A stretch of 64,000 nt of DNA. It comes from Thermoflexibacter ruber (GTDB lineage Bacteria; Bacteroidota; Bacteroidia; Cytophagales; Thermoflexibacteraceae). The DNA lies in NCBI RefSeq assembly GCF_900113045.1, contig NZ_FONY01000011.1, positions 62,001 through 126,000 of the forward strand. Reading direction: 5' to 3'. Shown here piece by piece: positions 1-8,243 of this stretch. The first letter of the stretch is position 1; the number at the start of each line of letters is the position of its first letter. The position numbers and the translations under genes are program-made. Under the pieces are notes generated by a model, which was given only the letters and a program-made list of their open reading frames with translations, did not search any database and was not told the origin of the DNA.

Positions 1-2
1 GT

Positions 3-2162
3 TATCCTTTTGGCATAGCACTCTCCCCTGACGAAAAGCAAGCCTATGTTGCTAATGTGGGAGTTTTTGAGTACAAATTCCTTAAAGATGTAGATTTGAA
101 AGATTTGAAAAATACTTCCAGACCTTACGCAAGCACAGGCTACAACACCAAAGAAATGCGAGAAGGTAATGACTCTCTGGGTATCCCTCCTCTTGGCGAC
201 CCCAATGCGCCAGAGGCTTTTTCTATTTGGGCGATTGACTTGGCAAAAAAAGAAACTACTGCCAAAATCAAAACGGGCTACTTGGTAGGGCAAAAAGTAG
301 AGGACTTCCCTACAGTGGGTGGTTCCAGCCCAAACTCGGTGGTAGCTACCGATAAGTATGTATTTGTCAGCAATGGGAACAATGATTGCATTTCTGTTAT
401 TGACATCAAAACTAACAAAGTAGTCAAAGATATTTTCCTTGTGCTTGATGAGCGATTAGGCAATTTGCGAGGAGTCATTCCCTTTGGCTTGGCTCTCTCT
501 CCTGATAACAAGCGATTGTACGTGGCAGAGGCAGGCATCAATGCAGTAGGGGTAATTGACGTAGAAAGTTTGAAACTGTTGGGTCATTTGCCCGTAGGCT
601 GGTTTCCTTCTAAACTCAAAGTAAGCAATGACGGTAAAAAACTCATCGTTGCCAATGCCAAAGGATACGGAAGCGGACCTAACGGGGGAAAAGATTTTCA
701 AGCAGGAGCAGAGGGAAGCTACATCGGTGCTTTGATGAAAGGCACAGTATCTATTTTTACTATCCCTCAAGATATTGAATTAGAAAACTTTACTAAGCAA
801 GTGGTAGAAAATAATTTTAAATTTGAGAAAATAACTAATCCCTCTGAACAAGCCAAAAAGCCTACTCTTAACCCCATTCCTCTCTATTCTAAGTATTCTG
901 AATCACCTATCAAGTACATCGTCTTTATTTCCAAAGAAAACCGTACTTACGATGAGGTTTTTGCCCAAAATACGAATGGCAAAGGCGATACTACTTTGGC
1001 GCGCTTTGGGCTTAATCGTACTTTTGCCAATAGAAAAGGGGACTTGAAACTCTCAGGAGTAGATGTCATGCCCAATCACCATGCCTTAGCAAAGCGTTTT
1101 GCTATGTCCGATAATTTTTACTGCGACTCTGATGTATCAGCCGATGGGCATAGGTGGCTGGTAGGAACTTACCCTAATGAATGGGTGGAAACCAGTACTG
1201 CCGCCGCTTATGGGGGGAAACGCAGTATGAGGATAGATTCTAAGGCAAAAGGAAATTTGGCTTTTGTAGGGGCGGCAGGAGCAATTTTCCCCGAGGATTA
1301 CAACGAGGCAGGCTCTATTTGGGAACATTTGGACAGAAATAAAATTGATTTTTTCAACTTTGGCTTTGGGGTAGAAATGGGAAGTGCCTTGTATAGCGAT
1401 AGCACGCTCAAATATGGCGGAGTAAAGTATATCGTGAACTATCCCCTGCCTGAACCTCTTTTTGCAAAAACTTCCAAAATTTATCCTACCTACAACATGG
1501 CGATTCCTGACCAGTTTAGAGTTGATATATTTAAAAAGGAATTTGAAGAAAAGTGGCTTAGCACGAACAAGCCCCTCCCCCAAGTCCTGACCATTATCAT
1601 TCCCAATGACCATGGAGCGAGAGAAAGACCTCATGCAGGATTTCCTTTCTTAGAAAGCTATATGGCGGATAACGACCTTGCGATAGGCAGGATAGTGGAG
1701 TATTTGTCCAATACACCTTATTGGAAAAATATGGCAATCATCATCACGGAAGACGACCCTCAGGGAGGACGCGACCATATAGACGCACACCGCAGTATTC
1801 TTATGGTGATTTCTCCCTATACCAAGAAAAACTATGTAAGCCATATACATTATAGTTTTGGTAGTATCTTTAAAACATTTTGGCATATCTTGGGCTTGCC
1901 CTATTTGAATCAATATGATGCTGGGGCTACCGACATGTCTGATATGTTTACCTCTGAGCCTGACTTTACGCCTTACAAAGCACTGCCCATAGACAAATGT
2001 TTGTTTGACCCTCAAAAAGCCCTTGACCCCTTTAACGAAAAATTTGACTGGAAGGCTTTTGAGGAATCAGAGGAAATGGACAAGGTAGAGGATATGCAAA
2101 GGCGAAGCAAAGAGGAAGAACAACTTAGCGTACCAAAGAATCAAGAAAAGAAAAAACAGTAA
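3..2162 (+). CDS. Beta-propeller (YncE/YVTN-like) plus phosphoesterase protein, 5' truncated
   Basis: The reading frame is open to the left edge. The first codons read PFGIALSPDEKQAYVAN, a propeller repeat that continues into the rest of the protein, so the GTG at 57 is internal and the true start lies outside the window. A second, similar repeat, PFGLALSPDNKRLYVAEAG, lies near 480. From about 920 the protein changes to a phosphoesterase of the alkaline phosphatase superfamily: SKENRTYDEVFAQ, then ADGHRWLVGTYPNEW, PNDHG and EDDPQGGRDHIDAHR, which carry the expected metal-binding Asp and His residues. Such fusions are usually exported, but the signal peptide would lie off the edge. The C-terminus is a short, charged, Glu/Lys-rich tail. 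The substrate is unknown. The NUDIX gene follows 29 bases downstream and may be cotranscribed. Confidence 0.85.
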   Translation, partial: YPFGIALSPDEKQAYVANVGVFEYKFLKDVDLKDLKNTSRPYASTGYNTKEMREGNDSLGIPPLGDPNAPEAFSIWAIDLAKKETTAKIKTGYLVGQKVEDFPTVGGSSPNSVVATDKYVFVSNGNNDCISVIDIKTNKVVKDIFLVLDERLGNLRGVIPFGLALSPDNKRLYVAEAGINAVGVIDVESLKLLGHLPVGWFPSKLKVSNDGKKLIVANAKGYGSGPNGGKDFQAGAEGSYIGALMKGTVSIFTIPQDIELENFTKQVVENNFKFEKITNPSEQAKKPTLNPIPLYSKYSESPIKYIVFISKENRTYDEVFAQNTNGKGDTTLARFGLNRTFANRKGDLKLSGVDVMPNHHALAKRFAMSDNFYCDSDVSADGHRWLVGTYPNEWVETSTAAAYGGKRSMRIDSKAKGNLAFVGAAGAIFPEDYNEAGSIWEHLDRNKIDFFNFGFGVEMGSALYSDSTLKYGGVKYIVNYPLPEPLFAKTSKIYPTYNMAIPDQFRVDIFKKEFEEKWLSTNKPLPQVLTIIIPNDHGARERPHAGFPFLESYMADNDLAIGRIVEYLSNTPYWKNMAIIITEDDPQGGRDHIDAHRSILMVISPYTKKNYVSHIHYSFGSIFKTFWHILGLPYLNQYDAGATDMSDMFTSEPDFTPYKALPIDKCLFDPQKALDPFNEKFDWKAFEESEEMDKVEDMQRRSKEEEQLSVPKNQEKKKQ

Positions 2163-2191
2163 GAACTTTCAATAAGCTATAAGAAAATATT

Positions 2192-2809
2192 ATGGAAAAC
2201 AAATGGTTAGCTTATATCAAGCGTATCCATGCACTTAGCCAAATAGGGTTAAATTTTACTCAAAGCCATTACGACCGAGATAGGTATGAGGAACTCTTAG
2301 ACCTCAGCCTCCAAATGATGCAAGACCTCACAGAGGTACCTCCTGAAAAAATCAAACTACTTTTTTCAGAAGAAAAAAACTATCTTACTCCTAAAACAGA
2401 CGTAAGGGCAATAGTATTCCAACAGAAGCAAATACTTTTGGTGCAAGAAGCTATAGACAACCGCTGGTGTCCGCCGGGCGGGTGGGCTGATATAGGCTAC
2501 TCGCCGGCGGAAGTAGCCGTCAAAGAAACTAAAGAGGAGGCAGGTTTAGAGGTAAAGCCTATTAGGTTGTTAGCTGTCTTAGATAAACAAAAGCAAGGAC
2601 ACCCCCCTTCACCTTTTTATGTTTACAAGCTATTTATTCTTTGTGAAATTATTGGAGGGGAGTTGAGAAGCGGAACAGAAACCAAGGGAGTAGGATTCTT
2701 TGCCTTAGACCAACTTCCTGAACTTTCTCAGGATAGAATCTTGCACTCGCAGATAGCACTCATGTTTGAGTTTTTGGAAAATCCTGAAAAGCAGACTGTT
2801 TTTGACTAA
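2192..2809 (+). CDS. NUDIX hydrolase with N-terminal helical domain (CDP-choline pyrophosphatase/ADP-ribose type)
   Basis: This 205-residue protein has a helical N-terminal domain (about 1-65) followed by a Nudix fold. The Nudix box is GGWADIGYSPAEVAVKETKE followed by EAGLEV. The first Glu of the classical box is Tyr here, and the RE pair is KE. That form, beginning GGWAD(V/I)GY, is known from NUDIX enzymes with this N-terminal domain, such as the Bacillus CDP-choline pyrophosphatase. The reaction would be pyrophosphate hydrolysis of a nucleoside diphosphate linked to another moiety, in the cytoplasm; the exact substrate cannot be told. It ends four bases before the end of convergent ribD, with no terminator hairpin visible between them. 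Confidence 0.85.
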   Translation: MENKWLAYIKRIHALSQIGLNFTQSHYDRDRYEELLDLSLQMMQDLTEVPPEKIKLLFSEEKNYLTPKTDVRAIVFQQKQILLVQEAIDNRWCPPGGWADIGYSPAEVAVKETKEEAGLEVKPIRLLAVLDKQKQGHPPSPFYVYKLFILCEIIGGELRSGTETKGVGFFALDQLPELSQDRILHSQIALMFEFLENPEKQTVFD

Positions 2810-2813
2810 GGTT

Positions 2814-3854
2814 TTACCACTCGTCCCCCCTTCTAAAAATGAGTAGGTCATTGTCTTGTATAGTAGCTCTATCAAAAAGTATCCCTCTAATTTGAGGGGC
2901 TTTGATGCCTTTTCCAAAGCAAATAGCTGTTCGGAAAACCCGAATCTCGTCCCATAAATCATTTTCTAACAAGGAGTTAATAAGTCCACTGCCTCCCTCT
3001 ACCAGTACTGATTGTATGCGTTTGGCATAGAGGTTTTCTATTACTTGCTTGATAAAGTTCCCTTCTTTGATTTTGATATGCTCTACGTTGGGGCTGATAT
3101 TATCTTTAATCGAGTTATAGCAGATAGTAGGCTGTTTACCGTCAAAAAGATGTAGATGTGCGGGAAGTCTTAGATTTCTGTCTATGACTATCCTAATAGG
3201 GTTGCGTCCTGTCCAATCTCTTACGTTAAGCTGGGGGTTGTCGTAAAAGGCAGTATTAGTCCCTACCATGATTGCATCTTCTTCACTTCGCCATTTATGC
3301 ACCAATCTTCTTGATAGCGAATTGCTTATCCATTTAGAGTCATAATTTTCTCTAGCAATATACCCGTCAGCTGTTTCTGCCCACTTCAAGATAATATAAG
3401 GACGCATACGTTTCATAAAGGTAAAAAAACGCTTGTTGAGGCTTTTCCCTTCTTTTTCCATAATCCCTATCTGGACTTCTATGCCAGCATTTTTGAGTTT
3501 TTGAATGCCTTTGCCCGCAACAAGTGGGTTGGTATCCAAATTGGCTACTACTACTTTTTTGATTTGATGCTTGATGATTAAATCGGCACAGGGAGGAGTC
3601 TTCCCAAAATGAGAGCAAGGTTCTAAATTTACATAAAGAGTTGATTCAGAAAGTAGTTCTTTGTTTTGTACCGAATGAATTGCATTCACCTCGGCGTGAG
3701 GTTCGCCGTATTTCTGATGATAGCCTTCTCCTATGATTTTGTCTTGATAAACAATTACACAACCTACCATAGGATTAGGGCTGACCTCTCCCCGTCCATG
3801 GAGGGCTAACTCCATAGCCCTGTTCATATACAAAGCATCTTTATCTAATGACAT
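2814..3854 (-). CDS. ribD: Bifunctional riboflavin biosynthesis deaminase/reductase RibD
   Basis: RibD carries out the second and third steps of riboflavin synthesis: deamination of the pyrimidine made by GTP cyclohydrolase II, then NADPH-dependent reduction of its ribosyl chain. The N-terminal deaminase domain (about 1-145) has the zinc site as PHAEVNAI and EPCSHFGKTPPC. The C-terminal reductase domain (about 150-346) has VEGGSGLINSLL near the end, where the nucleotide cofactor binds. The length of 346 residues is normal for the fused enzyme. It stands alone, without ribE, ribBA or ribH beside it, and I see no FMN riboswitch in the 106 bases before it. It diverges from the stress-protein gene. 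Confidence 0.95.
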   Translation of the reverse strand: MSLDKDALYMNRAMELALHGRGEVSPNPMVGCVIVYQDKIIGEGYHQKYGEPHAEVNAIHSVQNKELLSESTLYVNLEPCSHFGKTPPCADLIIKHQIKKVVVANLDTNPLVAGKGIQKLKNAGIEVQIGIMEKEGKSLNKRFFTFMKRMRPYIILKWAETADGYIARENYDSKWISNSLSRRLVHKWRSEEDAIMVGTNTAFYDNPQLNVRDWTGRNPIRIVIDRNLRLPAHLHLFDGKQPTICYNSIKDNISPNVEHIKIKEGNFIKQVIENLYAKRIQSVLVEGGSGLINSLLENDLWDEIRVFRTAICFGKGIKAPQIRGILFDRATIQDNDLLIFRRGDEW

Positions 3855-3960
3855 TTCAATAAAGCAAAAAATGACTTTTGAACTGCAAAGTAAACAAGTA
3901 ATATTTTAGTTTTTGAAATCTATTTGCCAATTTTGTAGTTTAAAGTTTTATCCGTTTTAT

Positions 3961-4833
3961 ATGAAAACTATTTTAGTTCCTACTGATTTTTCTCCCCATA
4001 CCTTGCAAGCCATGAAGTTTGCAGTGCGTATGGTTGCTAACAGAAAAGATGTAAAACTTATCTTCTTCCATGCTACTGAAACCCAAGTACCCGAGAGAAC
4101 ACCGCGCAATGTGTATCGCGATTTGGTAGAGTATGAACTTACTCAAAATTGGGAAAGGCTGCAAAATTTGAGTCAAAGGGTTCTGAACCGCTTGGGGTTA
4201 GAAAGACCACCTTTTGAAATTGATTGGATAGTAAAGCACGGAGAGTTTTTAGACAATGTATTGCACACTATCAACGAGCAAGCAGTAGATTTGGTCATTA
4301 TAGGAAAATCAAAATCCAATGGAATACAGCGTTTCTTTTATGGAAGCGAGTCAGCTAACCTTTTGGAAGAAGCCCCTTGCCCTGTGCTGATGATTCCCAA
4401 GAAATGCAAAATAAAAACAGTAGAAAAAATAAGCCTTGCTTCTATTACTTTGCAGGTAGATAGCTTTTTCCAAGATTTGCTCGACTTTGCCAAGTTTTTT
4501 AACGCAAGGATAGAGATTTTCCACTTGCACAGCTCGATTACTGATGTAGAAGCCTTTGATAAAGAGGGCTTTTTAAAAAATATAAAAGAAAAATATGGAT
4601 ATGAAAATATAGAAATGACTTTCGTAGCTACCGAAGACCAAGACGAGGAGATAGCAGAGAGCATAGAAGAATACGTAAACTATAGTAAACCTTCTATGCT
4701 GAGCGTAGCAAGTTATGAAAGACCTTGGTATGAAAAACTATTTAATGCCAGCATTACCAAATCACTTGCTTTTGAAACAAAAGTTCCCCTGTTGGTTTTG
4801 AAAAAAATAGCAGAAGAAGAAAAACAATCTTAG
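3961..4833 (+). CDS. Tandem universal stress protein (UspA family)
   Basis: Two UspA domains lie in tandem in 290 residues. The first begins MKTILVPTDFSPHTLQAMKF and ends with an ATP-binding loop of the form G-x2-G-x9-GS, seen in GKSKSNGIQRFFYGSESANL, so this half should bind nucleotide. The second half (about residue 150 onward) is more divergent and lacks an obvious copy of that loop. I start at the ATG at 3961 because UspA proteins begin with MKxILVPTDFS; an in-frame TTG at 3913 would add 16 residues with no family resemblance. Family members are cytoplasmic and associated with stress survival. The next gene on this strand encodes a RIC-like stress protein, but a candidate promoter and a hairpin separate them. 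Confidence 0.9.
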   Translation: MKTILVPTDFSPHTLQAMKFAVRMVANRKDVKLIFFHATETQVPERTPRNVYRDLVEYELTQNWERLQNLSQRVLNRLGLERPPFEIDWIVKHGEFLDNVLHTINEQAVDLVIIGKSKSNGIQRFFYGSESANLLEEAPCPVLMIPKKCKIKTVEKISLASITLQVDSFFQDLLDFAKFFNARIEIFHLHSSITDVEAFDKEGFLKNIKEKYGYENIEMTFVATEDQDEEIAESIEEYVNYSKPSMLSVASYERPWYEKLFNASITKSLAFETKVPLLVLKKIAEEEKQS

Positions 4834-4864
4834 CCTATTACTGATTTTACTACATAAAAAATCT

Positions 4865-4872
4865 TATATTTG
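4865..4872 (+). promoter_or_regulatory. Candidate -7 box for the RIC-like gene
   Basis: TATATTTG matches the Bacteroidota -7 consensus TAnnTTTG. No clear -33 TTTG is visible at the usual spacing. Transcription would begin near 4880, leaving a leader of about 100 bases that contains the hairpin at 4892-4924. Confidence 0.4.
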
Positions 4873-4891
4873 CATAAATTTTGAAATAGAT

Positions 4892-4924
4892 ATACCTATA
4901 AGGCTGCTCAAGTCTTATAGGTAT
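4892..4924 (+). terminator. Perfect 11-bp hairpin between stress-protein and RIC-like genes
   Basis: ATACCTATAAG pairs perfectly with CTTATAGGTAT across an 11-base loop, and AAGTTTT follows. It could terminate the stress-protein transcript. It could equally be a structured leader of the RIC-like gene, since a candidate -7 box lies just upstream. The U tract is short, so termination is not certain. Confidence 0.45.
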
Positions 4925-4979
4925 AAGTTTTAAGTAGTTTATCATTTAGTTGTTAAAGTAGCAAAAACAAAAGGCAAGT

Positions 4980-5735
4980 ATGTGGAGCAAAAGTTTAGCA
5001 GAAATTGTGGCAGAGAATTATAGCTTTGGTGCGGTCTTGCACCAATTTGGTATTGATTTTTTCAAATATCCCTATAAGACCTTAGAAGCCATGTGTATTG
5101 CTCGCCACATTAGCCCTACGGTGGTCTTGAAAGAATTGGAGTTAAAAACTTCTCAAAGCCAACAAAGCAAAGATTTTGAACGACTTTCTAAGTATCCTGT
5201 GGACATGGTCATAGACTATCTAAGACAGGCACATCGCGTTTTTATGCGTCGTCGCTTACCTTATATGCTCGATTTAGTAGTTCATACCAACCTACCTACT
5301 ACTGATACTTATTATGATGAGATTGTCAATGACTTAAAAATAGCTTTTCCTATCTTTGCAGAGGATTTTGTTCACCATATCTTAGAAGAGGAAGCAGAGA
5401 TTTTTAACTATATTATGCGTTTAGATGATGTAGTGTATCATCAGATGCCCCTTTCAAAGATTTATTTTGATATGGAAAAATACTCTATCCGCAAGTTTGC
5501 TACTACTCATACTACTGATGACGATGATATGGAGGGTATTCGTGAAATGACGAATAACTACGAAATCAAAGAAAACACACCGTTCATGCTCAAAGTGTTA
5601 TACACAGAACTCAGACAGTTTGAGCATGAACTGTCAGAACATGCACTCATTGAGAATCAGATTTTGATACCTAAAGCCCTCAAATTAGAGGCTAAGGTCA
5701 AAAAGATTTTCCAAGAAAGAGCCAAATACAATTAA
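4980..5735 (+). CDS. RIC/YtfE/ScdA-like di-iron (hemerythrin-like) protein lacking the N-terminal Cys pair
   Basis: Residues 1-54 match the ScdA N-terminal domain (KSLAEIVAENYSFGAVLHQF then GID), and the rest is a hemerythrin-like four-helix domain with likely iron ligands in QAHRVF, FVHHILEEEAEIF, and FEHELSEHALIENQILIPKA. The family repairs iron-sulfur clusters damaged by nitric oxide or oxidants in the cytoplasm. Ordinary members have GIDFCCGG in the N-terminal domain; here the segment reads GIDFFKYPYK, so the conserved cysteines are missing. Either the N-terminal domain has changed its role or this is a divergent paralogue. The spacing between helices also differs from the textbook pattern. 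It overlaps the convergent epimerase gene by four bases at the stop codons. Confidence 0.75.
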   Translation: MWSKSLAEIVAENYSFGAVLHQFGIDFFKYPYKTLEAMCIARHISPTVVLKELELKTSQSQQSKDFERLSKYPVDMVIDYLRQAHRVFMRRRLPYMLDLVVHTNLPTTDTYYDEIVNDLKIAFPIFAEDFVHHILEEEAEIFNYIMRLDDVVYHQMPLSKIYFDMEKYSIRKFATTHTTDDDDMEGIREMTNNYEIKENTPFMLKVLYTELRQFEHELSEHALIENQILIPKALKLEAKVKKIFQERAKYN

Positions 5736-6754
5736 TGGAGATTTGGAAGTAAGACTATCCCTAAGCCATTTCTGGGTGGAAAGGCAGTACCTTCTATGCT
5801 TAGTTTGACCCCGTCGGCAATGTCATTGCTTATCAGTAAGGGTCCGTCCATATCTACATAGTCTATCATAGGAGCGAGGTGTGCGATGGCAGATGTTCCT
5901 ACAGATGATTCGGTCATACACCCTACCATGACTTTCATTTGGAGTTGGCGTGCTTTCTGAATCATGCGAAGAGTTGGAGTAATCCCACCGCATTTCATCA
6001 GTTTGATGTTTATACCGTGAAAATGTCCGAAGCATTTTTCTACATCGCTTTCCCTAATGCAACTTTCATCTGCAATAATGGGAAGGGCAGTATGCTGATA
6101 CACTTCTTTCATACCTTCCCAATTGTCTGCTTTCATAGGTTGCTCTATGAACTCTACGTCTAACTTTCTCAATTCGTATGAGTTGCGTATAGTTTCTTCT
6201 ACACCCCAGCCACAGTTGGCATCAACCCTAAACCTTGCTTGGGTATGTTTCCTGAGTGCTTTGACAATTTCAATGTCGTGTGGCGTTCCCAGTTTAATTT
6301 TATAAATATTCCAAGGCATTTCTTTGAGTTTGTTTACCATGTTTTCTATGGTATCTATGCCTATGGTATAGTTAGTCTGGGGCATAGTACTGAGGTCTAA
6401 ATTCCAAACTTGATAGAGCGGTTTTCCCAACTTTTGGGCGTAGTAGTCGTAGGCGGCTTCATCTAAAGCACACTGAGCAAAAGAGTTAGAGTGGAAAATA
6501 TCCTTCAAATCTTCCCAAAGTTGAGCGGGCGTAGAAAAAGAATAATCTTTGAGAGTATCTCCTGCCTTTGCTAAGACCTCGGACATGTTTTCATACGTGA
6601 TTCCATAGTAAGTATTGGTGGTTGCTTCGCCGTAACCACTTATTTGTCCGTCAGATAATTCTACAATCAATGTGGGTTGTACGCTTCTTTCATCTCTTGC
6701 AATCTTAAAATGGTGTTTTAGTTTTAGTAAATATCTGTGTAGGTATATGTCCAT
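5732..6754 (-). CDS. Dipeptide (L-Ala-D/L-Glu) epimerase, enolase superfamily
   Basis: This is a 340-residue member of the muconate-lactonizing subgroup of the enolase superfamily. It has the catalytic KxK at 152-154 (YKIKLG), metal ligands D178 (RVDANCGW), E204 (EQPM) and D229 (ADES), the second base lysine at 251 or 254 (KLMKCGG), and the substrate-side DMDGPLL near 301-307. GCMTESSVGTSA before it is typical of dipeptide epimerases. The family inverts the stereocentre of L-Ala-D-Glu-type dipeptides, often during recycling of peptidoglycan peptides. Exact substrate preference varies and cannot be read here. It is the last of three minus-strand genes, 37 bases after the dioxygenase. Confidence 0.88.
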   Translation of the reverse strand: MDIYLHRYLLKLKHHFKIARDERSVQPTLIVELSDGQISGYGEATTNTYYGITYENMSEVLAKAGDTLKDYSFSTPAQLWEDLKDIFHSNSFAQCALDEAAYDYYAQKLGKPLYQVWNLDLSTMPQTNYTIGIDTIENMVNKLKEMPWNIYKIKLGTPHDIEIVKALRKHTQARFRVDANCGWGVEETIRNSYELRKLDVEFIEQPMKADNWEGMKEVYQHTALPIIADESCIRESDVEKCFGHFHGINIKLMKCGGITPTLRMIQKARQLQMKVMVGCMTESSVGTSAIAHLAPMIDYVDMDGPLLISNDIADGVKLSIEGTAFPPRNGLGIVLLPNLH

Positions 6755-6791
6755 GTGTGTTACTTCAAAATTCTAAACCTCAAAAAATATT

Positions 6792-7319
6792 TTAGCCTAC
6801 GGGCTGTGGCGGTTGCATGACTGCTCCACATTGTTTGCAGGTACGCAAGTCCTCTGAATCATAAAACTTTTTCATCACTACGGGGAGTTGCTTTACAATG
6901 TCGGTCAGTTCAAAATACTCCTCATAGAGTTTTTGATGGCATTTTTCGCAAAACCACATAAACCCATCTTTTTCTCCTTCTCTGCGGTAACGCTCTATAA
7001 CTAAACCTACTGTATTGGCTTTCCTTTGTGGGGAATGTGGCACTTTGGGAGGTAGTAGGAAGATTTCACCTTCTTTGATAGGAATATCTACGGGCTGTCC
7101 GTCCTCTATGATTTTCAAAGTAATATCTCCTTCTACTTGGTAAAAAAATTCCTCACTTTCGTTGTAATGGTAGTCTTTGCGTGCATTAGGACCTCCAACT
7201 ACCATGACGATATAGTCGTTGTTGCCTTTGTAAACTTGCTGATTCCCTACGGGAGGTTTGAGCAGATGGCGATGCTCATCTATCCACTGCTTGAAATTGA
7301 AAGGTCTTGTAATAGCCAT
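6792..7319 (-). CDS. nbaC: 3-hydroxyanthranilate 3,4-dioxygenase
   Basis: This 175-residue cupin opens the ring of 3-hydroxyanthranilate, giving the precursor of quinolinate in kynurenine-pathway NAD synthesis. Iron ligands are visible in DYHYNESEEFFYQVEGD (His, Glu) and PPKVPHSPQR (His). The C-terminus carries a second, rubredoxin-like metal site made of two CxxC pairs, FCEKC and TCKQCG, as in other bacterial members. The length is normal. No other kynurenine-pathway gene lies in the window; the neighbours are a dipeptide epimerase and a secreted coiled-coil protein, so the rest of the pathway must be elsewhere. It starts 27 bases after the preceding gene and is probably cotranscribed with it. 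Confidence 0.93.
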   Translation of the reverse strand: MAITRPFNFKQWIDEHRHLLKPPVGNQQVYKGNNDYIVMVVGGPNARKDYHYNESEEFFYQVEGDITLKIIEDGQPVDIPIKEGEIFLLPPKVPHSPQRKANTVGLVIERYRREGEKDGFMWFCEKCHQKLYEEYFELTDIVKQLPVVMKKFYDSEDLRTCKQCGAVMQPPQPVG

Positions 7320-7346
7320 AATATTTGCTTGTTTTGTCTAAAACTT

Positions 7347-8051
7347 TTAATTGCCTTTTAACTTAGCTTCCACTTTTTTGATGACTTCTTTTTGTCTTTC
7401 TATTTCGTCATTCTTATTTCTTTGTTGGTCTAAGTTGGTAATGATGTCCTGCTTTGATTTTTCTATGTTCTGCTTGGTTTGTGCTATTTTATTTTCCATA
7501 TCTTTGATGCTTTTCTCATCGCTGGTGATGTTTCTTTCCAATTTTTCCTTGTCTCTGGTGAGATTTTTCAAATCATTTTCCAATTCACTTAGCTTTTTTT
7601 GCTCTGCTTTCAGTTCATCTTCTATGCCTTTTTTGACCATGATTTTGGCAAATTCATTTAGCCATTTCTCTGCCTCCAAATACTTATCGGGGTGGCTTCT
7701 GGAAGACAGATAAGCCCCACCTAAGTCAAACCATACTGTAAGTACAGCTTTGTTCATGCCTTTCTCGGCTCTTGCGTAGATGTCTATGGTGTTATTGCCT
7801 CCTATAGATTTTATCAAGGCATTATCTGCAAAGAGTTCTCCTTTTTTGGTTTTAGTTTTGGCTTTGAAATCATTGACATATTTGTTGAATACCTCAAGCA
7901 CTTTGCTTGCATCAGCATAATCTAATTCCAACATAATAGCGTTGTTGTGTCCTAAACTCATGGAAGCAGAAGTTTCTCTGATGAGTTGGGCATATATCAA
8001 AGAAGTACTACTAATAAAAAAGATGGACACTAAGAAATATACTTTTTTCAT
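7347..8051 (-). CDS. Secreted protein with C-terminal coiled coil, function unknown
   Basis: I do not recognise a family. The protein has 234 residues and starts with a signal peptide (MKKVYFLVSIFFISSTSLIY, cleavage probably after AQ). A globular part follows (about 25-140), with alternating hydrophobic residues and the segment LGGAYLSSRSHPDKY. From about 143 to the end it is a long charged coiled coil rich in Lys, Glu and Asn with heptad spacing (for example LSELENDLKNLTRDKEKLE). It is probably periplasmic. It heads a minus-strand cluster with the dioxygenase and the epimerase, behind a good -7 box at 8101-8108. Nothing in it suggests a link to NAD synthesis. Confidence 0.7.
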   Translation of the reverse strand: MKKVYFLVSIFFISSTSLIYAQLIRETSASMSLGHNNAIMLELDYADASKVLEVFNKYVNDFKAKTKTKKGELFADNALIKSIGGNNTIDIYARAEKGMNKAVLTVWFDLGGAYLSSRSHPDKYLEAEKWLNEFAKIMVKKGIEDELKAEQKKLSELENDLKNLTRDKEKLERNITSDEKSIKDMENKIAQTKQNIEKSKQDIITNLDQQRNKNDEIERQKEVIKKVEAKLKGN

Positions 8052-8100
8052 AAAGTTAGGTGTTTAAGTTCAGATTTTGAAACTGTATTGTTGCAATTAG

Positions 8101-8108
8101 CAAATCTA
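8101..8108 (-). promoter_or_regulatory. -7 box of the coiled-coil/nbaC/epimerase cluster
   Basis: On the minus strand this reads TAGATTTG, an exact TAnnTTTG match, about 50 bases before the start codon at 8051. No -33 TTTG is seen at the ideal distance. It would serve the three-gene minus-strand cluster. Confidence 0.45.
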
Positions 8109-8137
8109 AGATAAGGAGTATTTTTCAGTATTTTATC

Positions 8138-8171
8138 AAGTCATGGTATAAAAAATGTTAAGCCATGACTT
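8138..8171. other. Inverted repeat in the gap after the diheme cytochrome gene
   Basis: AAGTCATGG and CCATGACTT form a perfect 9-bp stem with a 16-base AT-rich loop. On the minus strand it lies downstream of the cytochrome gene and upstream of the -7 box of the next cluster, so it may mark the transcript end. There is no U tract after the stem. Confidence 0.35.
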
Positions 8172-8243
8172 CAAAAGCACACTTGCTTTGTCTTAATCCG
8201 TTGATATACAAACAATTAAAATAAAAAATAATAACTATTTATC

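Noticed and set aside
3913-3960. Upstream TTG start for the universal stress protein
   Set aside because: The added 16 residues have no family likeness and the ATG at 3961 starts exactly at the conserved MKTILVPTDFS.
2814-3960. FMN riboswitch before ribD
   Set aside because: The 106 bases before the gene are too short and lack the conserved RFN core.
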